From MGML01 sp034416335 (GTDB lineage: Bacteria; Chloroflexota; Dehalococcoidia; Dehalococcoidales; UBA2162), in assembly GCA_034416335.1 (NCBI GenBank), contig DAOULV010000010.1, positions 186,001 to 250,000 of the forward strand: a DNA stretch of 64,000 nucleotides. The letters are read 5' to 3'. Under the pieces are notes generated by a model. It saw nothing but the letters and a program-made list of their open reading frames with translations, searched no databases and was not told the DNA's origin. Of this stretch, positions 58,360 to 64,000 are shown one piece after another; position 1 is the first letter of the stretch, and each line of letters begins with the position of its first letter. The translations under genes and the position numbers were made by a program.

Positions 58360-59763
58360 ATGAATTTTCAAGTAACCGGTTTTTCTGGCTCAGTCAGGTC
58401 AAATCATGCCCGTATGCAAGAACTGGAGGGAATGATCAGGGAAGCAGCCGATAAAGATGAACTTATTTCCTGGTTCAAAGATAAACCAGATACTTTTTCC
58501 AATACAGATATTGCGGTGGCCATAGCTCTCTTAGGAGCTAAAGATGTTGGTGCAGACATCAGGATTGTTTCCCTTATTAAGCTGTTCAAACACATTGAAG
58601 AGAAAATATTTACCGATTCAGAATATCATGAGCACAAGATAGCAAATGAAGTTGAAAATATAGATACACTGGCGATAAACCAGAAAGAACTGAATGGCTT
58701 GATGAACCAGATAAAGAAAACGGATGGGATTGTTTTGGGAAGTCCCGTTTATTTTGGTGACAGGTCTTCCGTCGCAAATAAGTTGCTACAATTGACCAAC
58801 AGGAATAAGGTGCTTGAAGGCAAAGGCTTTGGAGCTGTGGCAGTTGGGGCTAAAAGGAATGGTGGGCAGGAGACGACACTGATTTATACCCTGTATGAGG
58901 CTCTAATGCAGGACGCTGTTGTTGTCGGTAATGGTCCAGCTACTTCTCAATATGGTGGTACAGCATGGGCGGGAGACGTAAACAAAATCCTCGAAGACGA
59001 GTTAGGTTTAGATACCTGTTATGGTACTGGTAAACGTGTAGGAAATCTCGCTGAGATATTGAAGAAAGGAAGTAATAATAAAAATAAGCCCGGTCTGAAA
59101 CTAACGGTCTTTGTCACCATGGATACCCCAAAAAGAAAATATGAAGAGATAATTAAAAACTATTTCGAAAGATACAAAGATGATTATTCGATAGAAATAA
59201 TCAAATTGACGGAATATGATATCTTCAGATGTGTTGGGTGCAGCATCTGCCCTAATCTCTTTATGAAAGAAAAGAATGCAGGAGAAGAAAAAGCGTATAA
59301 CTGCATAATTCAGACGCAAAGGGATTCTATGCGGACACTCAAAGACATCCTTCTGGATAGCGACGGTATTGTCATAGCCGGTGTAAATTCTCAAGAACAG
59401 GATCTGGTTTACAGGTACCAGGTATTTATCGAACGAACAAGATTCATCCGCAGAAGTGATTTTCTCCTTACAAATACACCGATAATCAGTTTTTTCATTA
59501 ACGAACTGGGCTCGCGAAATAATGCTTTGCACAATTTAAAAGTTGTTACGTCCTACTTAAGGCACAATACATTTATGTTGAAACCCGTTGAACTTAATAT
59601 CCGTAAAGGTGAAATTTACTACGAAGACGATTTTTCCGATTACCTTGAGTTGATATCAAAAATAAAAAGCGGGCGTGAACTGGTGGACGCAACGGTAGTT
59701 AGCTACAAGGCTGACGGCTACGGTGATAAAAGTCTTGACAATACCTCCGGTATAAGGAGATGA
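58360..59763 (+). CDS. Double flavodoxin-like NAD(P)H:FMN oxidoreductase
   Basis: A 467-residue protein with two flavodoxin-like halves. The first opens VTGFSGSVRSNHARM (phosphate loop), has TDGIVLGSPVYFGDRSS and a VAVGAKRNGGQETT loop, typical of NADPH-dependent FMN reductases. The second opens LKLTVFVTMDTPK and has FRCVGCSICPNLF and SDGIVIAGVNSQEQD. The tandem arrangement is unusual; family members reduce quinones, azo compounds or an enzyme's flavin. The CVGCSIC motif may hold a cluster or disulfide. It follows the ligase by 23 bp in the same run. Confidence 0.85.
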   Translation: MNFQVTGFSGSVRSNHARMQELEGMIREAADKDELISWFKDKPDTFSNTDIAVAIALLGAKDVGADIRIVSLIKLFKHIEEKIFTDSEYHEHKIANEVENIDTLAINQKELNGLMNQIKKTDGIVLGSPVYFGDRSSVANKLLQLTNRNKVLEGKGFGAVAVGAKRNGGQETTLIYTLYEALMQDAVVVGNGPATSQYGGTAWAGDVNKILEDELGLDTCYGTGKRVGNLAEILKKGSNNKNKPGLKLTVFVTMDTPKRKYEEIIKNYFERYKDDYSIEIIKLTEYDIFRCVGCSICPNLFMKEKNAGEEKAYNCIIQTQRDSMRTLKDILLDSDGIVIAGVNSQEQDLVYRYQVFIERTRFIRRSDFLLTNTPIISFFINELGSRNNALHNLKVVTSYLRHNTFMLKPVELNIRKGEIYYEDDFSDYLELISKIKSGRELVDATVVSYKADGYGDKSLDNTSGIRR

Positions 59764-59862
59764 ACAATTTATTGATCTTCAACAAGTCTGGTAATATTCG
59801 GTTAACAGAAGCAAACAGACCACGTTATTTCATGAAGATCACCAGAAAGTACACAATAAACA

Positions 59863-61242
59863 ATGACTCAGAAACGAATTGCTATTTTTGTTGACCATAA
59901 AACACGAGATCTTGCAGGTTTAGTGTATCTTAAATACATTCTCACGGAACAGTTTAATTATAGAGTTCTTCTTGCACCAATAGACTCTTCAAATATTATA
60001 TCCGTATTTTTACCCCACCTTATTTTACTCCCACACTCACGTTTAATAACTAGAGAATCCCTATTAATGAAAAAAGCAAGAAAGATGGGTAGTTTTGTAG
60101 CTAGCCTACCTACAGAGGGTATTGTAAAAAATGAAGAGGTGGGGGCGTACGTGGCAGGGAAATATGCTCATCCAAATAATGTACCAGATATAAATTTTGT
60201 TTGGGGACAAGGTATGCTGGACATCATGGAAAAACACGAATGTCCATTTTTAAATAAGACGGTCGTTTCCGGAAATCCTCGCTTCGATTTTTATAGCCCT
60301 CCGCTGTCCTCTCTTTTTCCTGCAAAAACAGATTTGTGTTTAAAATACGGGATTACCCCGGACCGGCCGATAATATTGTGGGCTACCAGTTATCCTTTTG
60401 CCAATAGAGATATAACAGAAGTCCAGATAGAGATGAAGAAAAGCAACGTTTATAAAGCTCTGGATGTTAATGAATTTCTGGAATATACAAATCTCTCACA
60501 AAAGCTTTCTCTAGATATTTTTTTCAAATTAGCTGCTCAACGCAAAGACGTTAATTTCATTCTCAAACCTCATCCCTTCGAACGACTAAATCAAAATAAT
60601 ATTTACACGAATTATATTGCAGAGTCGAAATTGGATAACGTGTATTTTATCGACTCGGAACCGGTGGCGAATTTACTGAATATTTGCGATATATTATTAC
60701 ACCTATCTTCTACCACATCACTTGAAGCATGGCTTCTTGGTAAACAGACAATTTCACTGGAATTTGTCGAAAGAGAAGCAGACAGCCATCTTGAACTGCT
60801 AAGTGGTGGCGAAGTGGTAAAAAATTACGAAGAACTTGTAGAGACCGTTCAGCAATATTTGAAAACTCCTGAAATCTCGAAACCCGAATTAACGGCAAGG
60901 CAAAAGTTCATTACTAAATGGATAAACAAGGCTGACGGGAAAAGTACTCAAAGGTGTGCAAAGATTATTGACGATTACCTGGTTAATAACTCTAACAACC
61001 CGCGGATACTGCCTCTTCAAATCATAAAATATTTCATAAATATTATTATCAAGATCTCACTTGACACTTTTCATTATATTTTTGGGATGATGCACGGGAG
61101 AGAGCAGCGTCAGACTTATAAGTTGAACAGAGCTTTCTATAAAAACAAAAAATTTACAAAAAAGGAAATAGAAGACCTGGAGAATCAAATTAAAAGCGTC
61201 ATTACAGATAAGTCGGTCATTATTAATAAATCTGTAGATTAA
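59863..61242 (+). CDS. Surface-polysaccharide biosynthesis protein (CDP-glycerol/epimerase-like fold)
   Basis: A 459-residue protein with a GT-B-like fold of the surface carbohydrate biosynthesis family. KRIAIFVDHKTRDLAGLVYL at the start, FVWGQGMLDIMEK, VVSGNPRFDFY, FILKPHPFERL and the donor-site LHLSSTTSLEAWLLGKQTISLE are typical. The basic C-terminal part has a hydrophobic stretch (IIKYFINIIIKISLDTFHYIFG) that may attach it to the membrane. It acts on capsule or O-antigen-type polymers, matching the decayed flippase at 55.3 kb. No ribosome-binding site is seen before the ATG. Confidence 0.8.
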   Translation: MTQKRIAIFVDHKTRDLAGLVYLKYILTEQFNYRVLLAPIDSSNIISVFLPHLILLPHSRLITRESLLMKKARKMGSFVASLPTEGIVKNEEVGAYVAGKYAHPNNVPDINFVWGQGMLDIMEKHECPFLNKTVVSGNPRFDFYSPPLSSLFPAKTDLCLKYGITPDRPIILWATSYPFANRDITEVQIEMKKSNVYKALDVNEFLEYTNLSQKLSLDIFFKLAAQRKDVNFILKPHPFERLNQNNIYTNYIAESKLDNVYFIDSEPVANLLNICDILLHLSSTTSLEAWLLGKQTISLEFVEREADSHLELLSGGEVVKNYEELVETVQQYLKTPEISKPELTARQKFITKWINKADGKSTQRCAKIIDDYLVNNSNNPRILPLQIIKYFINIIIKISLDTFHYIFGMMHGREQRQTYKLNRAFYKNKKFTKKEIEDLENQIKSVITDKSVIINKSVD

Positions 61243-61400
61243 TGGACATGAGAATCCGGTTGTTATACGAGTATTATGAACTGGATTTCCGTACTACATC
61301 GACGTTCTGGATAACAGCTTCCCAGATTGACATTATGTTACGTAATAATATATTATTCATGTAATTTTCATCTTTCATTTGTCAAAAAGGAGATTATATT

Positions 61401-62831
61401 ATGCCTTTCAGCGTTTACCCTACCGGAACGACCATTTATAATCCTGCACAGTGCTGGAACGGGTACACTGTATACCAATTGAGAGATGCGGGAGCAATTG
61501 TGGTAAACATGAATGGAAAAACCGTCAAACGTTGGCATAAGTTGAAGGGTTTTCCTACTGCCAATAAAATAATGCCCGGTGGCTATATTATGGGTAGTAC
61601 TGCCTTACGTAGTCCCAAACACGGATTTCAGGACGGCGTGGATCTAGTACAGATGGACTGGGATGGGAGGATAGTCTGGCAGTTCAACAAATACGATTTA
61701 GTAAAAGATCCCCATTACAAGGCACGCTGGATGGCTCGTCACCACCATGACTACCAGCGCGAAGGCAGTTCGGTAGGTTATTATTCACCTCATGAAGAAC
61801 CTTTGACAAAAAACGGTAATACTATCATCCTCTGCCATAAAAATACTTACAACACAGCAATCAGTGAAAAGTGGCTTCTGGATGACGCCTTTGTTGAAGT
61901 TAATTGGGATGGCGAAATAATCTGGGAATGGGGGGTGAGTGACCACTATAATGACCTTGGTTTCAGCGAAGTGGCCAAAAACACGTTAGCCCAGAACCCT
62001 AACATGGTGCAAGCTGGCGAAGGTATGGGCGATTGGATGCATATCAACTCCTGCTCCCTTCTCGGCCCCAACAAATGGTTTGATGCCGGAGACAGCCGAT
62101 TTAATCCCGAGAACGTCATTTTCAGTAGCCGTGAATCCAACATCTTAGCTGTTGTGGAAAAGAAAAGCGGAAATATTATCTGGAAAGTAGGACCTGAATA
62201 CGTCGAAACAGAATCACTTCGTAACCTGGGGCAAATAGTCGGACCTCACCACTTCCACATGATACCTAAGGGTTTACCCGGTGAAGGTAATATGATGGTT
62301 TATGATAACGGAGGTTGGGCGGGTTACGGGGCGCCGAATCCCGGCTCTGCTACGGGCAGGCAAAACGCCTTGCGCGATTATTCTCGGATTCTAGAGTTTG
62401 ACCCCAATACGCTAGAGATAATTTGGCAGTACCCTCCGACAGTTCTTGGTCCAAGCGCCTTGGCAGTCCGTTACAGTTCCTTCAGTCCGTTAATGAGTTC
62501 TGCTCAGCGGCTGCTTAATGGAAACACACTCATTACCGAGGGTAATTCTGCTCGTATATATGAAGTAACTACAAAAGGTGAGGTAGCCTGGGAATTCGTC
62601 AATCCACATCAACCTCAAGATGCTGTTTTTCGAGGTATTTATCGAGCCTATCGTGTTCCTTACGAGTGGATTCCCCAACTGGAACAATCCGAAGAGAAAC
62701 CGGTGCTCCGTCCGGATAACAGTAAATTCCGTGTTCCTCGCTCAGTCCAGCCAATGAAGACAATAACCCGGAATTTCACACAGAAAAAAGGCACACAAGC
62801 AGACCTATGCGCCACACCACAAGAAGGATGA
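61401..62831 (+). CDS. Arylsulfotransferase (ASST)-family protein
   Basis: A 476-residue beta-propeller of the ASST family. It has repeated W/D blades (VDLVQMDWDGRIVWQFNKYD, AFVEVNWDGEIIWEWG, YSRILEFDPNTLEIIWQYP, YEVTTKGEVAWEFVNP) and conserved His residues in ARHHHDYQRE, GDWMHINS and GPHHFHMI, as expected for the sulfate-binding site. ASST moves sulfate between phenols; many environmental members have unknown substrates. No signal peptide is visible, so a cytoplasmic place is likely, unlike E. coli ASST. AAGGAG lies 8 nt before the ATG. It is the last intact gene of the island. Confidence 0.88.
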   Translation: MPFSVYPTGTTIYNPAQCWNGYTVYQLRDAGAIVVNMNGKTVKRWHKLKGFPTANKIMPGGYIMGSTALRSPKHGFQDGVDLVQMDWDGRIVWQFNKYDLVKDPHYKARWMARHHHDYQREGSSVGYYSPHEEPLTKNGNTIILCHKNTYNTAISEKWLLDDAFVEVNWDGEIIWEWGVSDHYNDLGFSEVAKNTLAQNPNMVQAGEGMGDWMHINSCSLLGPNKWFDAGDSRFNPENVIFSSRESNILAVVEKKSGNIIWKVGPEYVETESLRNLGQIVGPHHFHMIPKGLPGEGNMMVYDNGGWAGYGAPNPGSATGRQNALRDYSRILEFDPNTLEIIWQYPPTVLGPSALAVRYSSFSPLMSSAQRLLNGNTLITEGNSARIYEVTTKGEVAWEFVNPHQPQDAVFRGIYRAYRVPYEWIPQLEQSEEKPVLRPDNSKFRVPRSVQPMKTITRNFTQKKGTQADLCATPQEG

Positions 62832-62903
62832 AGGCTAGTAAAGCTACTTCAGACTACAATTGTCTAATGTAAAAGTGACTTGGACTTATCTGTGGGGATC
62901 TAA

Positions 62904-63017
62904 GCCAAAGACCTTCACACACTGCTTGAAGAATCGGAGATATCCGAAAGAAAGGCTTTTCTTAAATCATTCATCAAGAGGATTGTAGTAGATAATAATG
63001 AGGAACAGACTGAATAA
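62904..63017 (+). pseudogene. Serine-recombinase C-terminal remnant beside tRNA-Ala
   Basis: Reading in frame from 62904 gives AKDLHTLLEESEISERKAFL then KSFIKRIVVDNNEEQTE and a TAA. The pattern ERKAFL-x-SFIKRI-x-V is the well-known tail of large serine recombinases and resolvases. Sequence after the stop (IVLPTVKLGG) also resembles their ends and runs into the tRNA gene. No N-terminal catalytic domain exists nearby. It marks one border of the AT-rich island. The rest of 62832-63079 holds nothing else clear. Confidence 0.6.
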
Positions 63018-63079
63018 AAATTCCCCATACTACCTTCATCAGACAATACGGGGAAAATAGTTCTGCCTACCGTAAAGCT

Positions 63080-63155
63080 TGGTGGAGCTGAGGGGACTCG
63101 AACCCCTGACTTCCTCCTTGCAAAGGAGGCGCTCTCCCGGCTGAGCTACAGCCCC
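63080..63155 (-). tRNA. tRNA-Ala (anticodon UGC), CCA encoded
   Basis: The reverse complement gives a 76-nt cloverleaf: acceptor GGGGCTG paired with CAGCTCC, D arm GCTC-AGCCGGGA-GAGC, anticodon arm CCTCC-TTTGCAA-GGAGG with anticodon TGC, T arm AGGGG-TTCGAGT-CCCCT, discriminator A and encoded CCA. The G3-U70 pair, the alanine identity element, is present. Confidence 0.97.
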
Positions 63156-63238
63156 ATACGCATAGTATTATAACAGTAAAATGAAAACATTACACGATTG
63201 TGTCTGAAAGAAGATGAAACGGATAATCCGCTTGAGAC

Positions 63239-64000
63239 CTAGTCCATTTCCAGACGCTGTTTAACCAGCTCTACCACCTGTACCGGATACCTTGCGATAT
63301 CCACACCGACCTCGGTCAAAGCCGCCATCTTGCTCTGCGGCGTACCCTTGCCGTCGCCCCTGATTATCGCTCCCGCATGACCCATCTTTTTCTCCTGAGG
63401 GGCGTTAAGACCGGCTATATAGGCGACGACCGGTTTCGTCACCCAGCGGTCTATATAATCGGCGGCCTTTTCTTCCTGTATTCCGCCTACCTCCCCTACA
63501 ATAACGATAAGGTCGGTATCGGGATCTCTTTCAAAAAGTTTCAGGATATCCGGCATGCTGGTGAAGACTACGGGATCGGCGCCCATACCTATTACGGTAC
63601 TCTGACCGTACCCGGCGGTTGAGAGGTTTATGCTGATTTCGTAAGAAAGCGTACCGCTGCGCGATATGATACCTATCCTTCCCAGTGTAAACATGTTCGC
63701 CGGCATTATACCTATCTTGGCTTCACCGACAGTAATAATACCGGGAGTCGTCGGCCCGATAATCGTGATATCCCTGCCGCGGGCATATTCCCGGATTTCC
63801 ATTGCGTCGTGCACCGGAACGTTCTCGGTGACTACCGCAAGCAGCTTAATTCCTGCGTCAATATTCTCGATAACCGCATTTTTTAAGGCGGCTGCGGGAA
63901 CGAAAAACACGGAGGCTTCTGCTCCTGTTTTCCTGACTGCTTCCTCAACCGTGTTAAATACAGGTACCCCTTCTACTTCCTCGCCGCCTTTACCGGGAGT
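63239..64000 (-). CDS. sucD: Succinyl-CoA synthetase alpha subunit (partial)
   Basis: The last 253 codons of a CoA ligase alpha subunit; the N-terminal CoA-binding start lies beyond the window. Seen: TPGKGGEEVEGVPVFNTV at the window edge, ASVFFVPAAALKNAV, IGPTTPGIITVGEAKIGIMP, SRSGTLSYEISINLS, IVGEVGGIQEEKAADYI and the phospho-His loop KKMGHAGAIIRGDGKGTPQS. It makes succinyl-CoA or, in related ADP-forming enzymes, other acyl-CoA with ATP/GTP by a phosphohistidine intermediate. The beta subunit should lie next to it outside the window. GC content returns to the chromosomal level here. Confidence 0.93.
   Translation of the reverse strand, partial: TPGKGGEEVEGVPVFNTVEEAVRKTGAEASVFFVPAAALKNAVIENIDAGIKLLAVVTENVPVHDAMEIREYARGRDITIIGPTTPGIITVGEAKIGIMPANMFTLGRIGIISRSGTLSYEISINLSTAGYGQSTVIGMGADPVVFTSMPDILKLFERDPDTDLIVIVGEVGGIQEEKAADYIDRWVTKPVVAYIAGLNAPQEKKMGHAGAIIRGDGKGTPQSKMAALTEVGVDIARYPVQVVELVKQRLEMD

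Noticed and set aside
62832..63017. Intact integrase gene next to the tRNA
   Set aside because: Only about 38 codons of the C-terminal tail are present, with no catalytic Ser domain and a stop before the family's usual end.
1..64000. CRISPR array or intact insertion sequence
   Set aside because: No regularly spaced repeats and no transposase-like protein were seen on either strand.

Overview
The window looks like a stretch of chromosome from a strictly anaerobic, fermentative or syntrophic bacterium. It carries two tungsten-type aldehyde:ferredoxin oxidoreductases, a MoaD-like protein, ferredoxin-fused enzymes, an ATP-dependent radical acyl-CoA system (HgdBC/BcrBC type with ASKHA activases), a glycyl radical enzyme with its activase, acyl-CoA dehydrogenases and a likely UGA-encoded selenoprotein. 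No phylogenetic marker gene is present. The mix would suit a Chloroflexota/Dehalococcoidia-like anaerobe, but that placement is an inference. Near-consensus sigma-70 promoters, Shine-Dalgarno sites and TTG/GTG starts are all visible.

Region by region. 0-7 kb: end of a zinc alcohol dehydrogenase, an S51-like peptidase with a CysRS-like tail, an aldehyde oxidoreductase with a MoaD-like gene, then an aldo/keto reductase with ferredoxin domain, a nitroreductase and an old-yellow-enzyme homologue. 7.0-7.6 kb: a DsbA-family gene with an in-frame TGA at the first active-site Cys, followed by a SECIS-like hairpin. 7.7-10.6 kb: MATE exporter, a promoter with a possible 100-nt structured RNA, and two AT-rich accessory genes. 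10.9-14.4 kb: two acyl-CoA dehydrogenases and a double glyoxalase-fold protein. 14.6-18.3 kb: an ABC-2 exporter, one permease of which is fused to a PrsW-like membrane protease domain, divergent from its ATPase by only 7 bp.

18.3-30.9 kb is the centrepiece: one tightly packed run of 14 plus-strand genes downstream of a consensus promoter. It encodes two HgdB/BcrC-like subunits, two different ASKHA activases (one ferredoxin-fused), two HadAB-like hotdog dehydratases, PlsX, ACP, a FabL-like enoyl reductase, FabF, FabG, a DegV/FakB-like protein, a FakA-like kinase and an SDR. Fatty-acid phosphorylation (FakA/FakB), transfer to ACP (PlsX) and a full elongation cycle are thus linked to an ATP-dependent radical reductase or dehydratase.

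31-55 kb: an SDR, two SnoaL-like paralogues, a lone VirB11/PilT-like ATPase, a MITE-like repeat, a VWA protein, a second aldehyde oxidoreductase, exonuclease III, a glycyl radical enzyme/activase/cupin operon with a facing cupin paralogue, a GH13 glucosidase with an apparently leaderless promoter, a Nif3-like protein, a 1506-residue Lhr helicase, a winged-helix/ferredoxin protein, an iron alcohol dehydrogenase, a PNPOx-like protein and a third cupin paralogue. 55.3-63 kb is an AT-rich accessory island: a decayed polysaccharide flippase, an AAC(3)-like acyltransferase, ACP, an AMP-forming acyl ligase, a double flavodoxin-like protein, a surface-polysaccharide protein and an arylsulfotransferase. 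It ends in a serine-recombinase remnant next to tRNA-Ala. The window closes inside sucD. No CRISPR array, rRNA or intact insertion sequence was seen.
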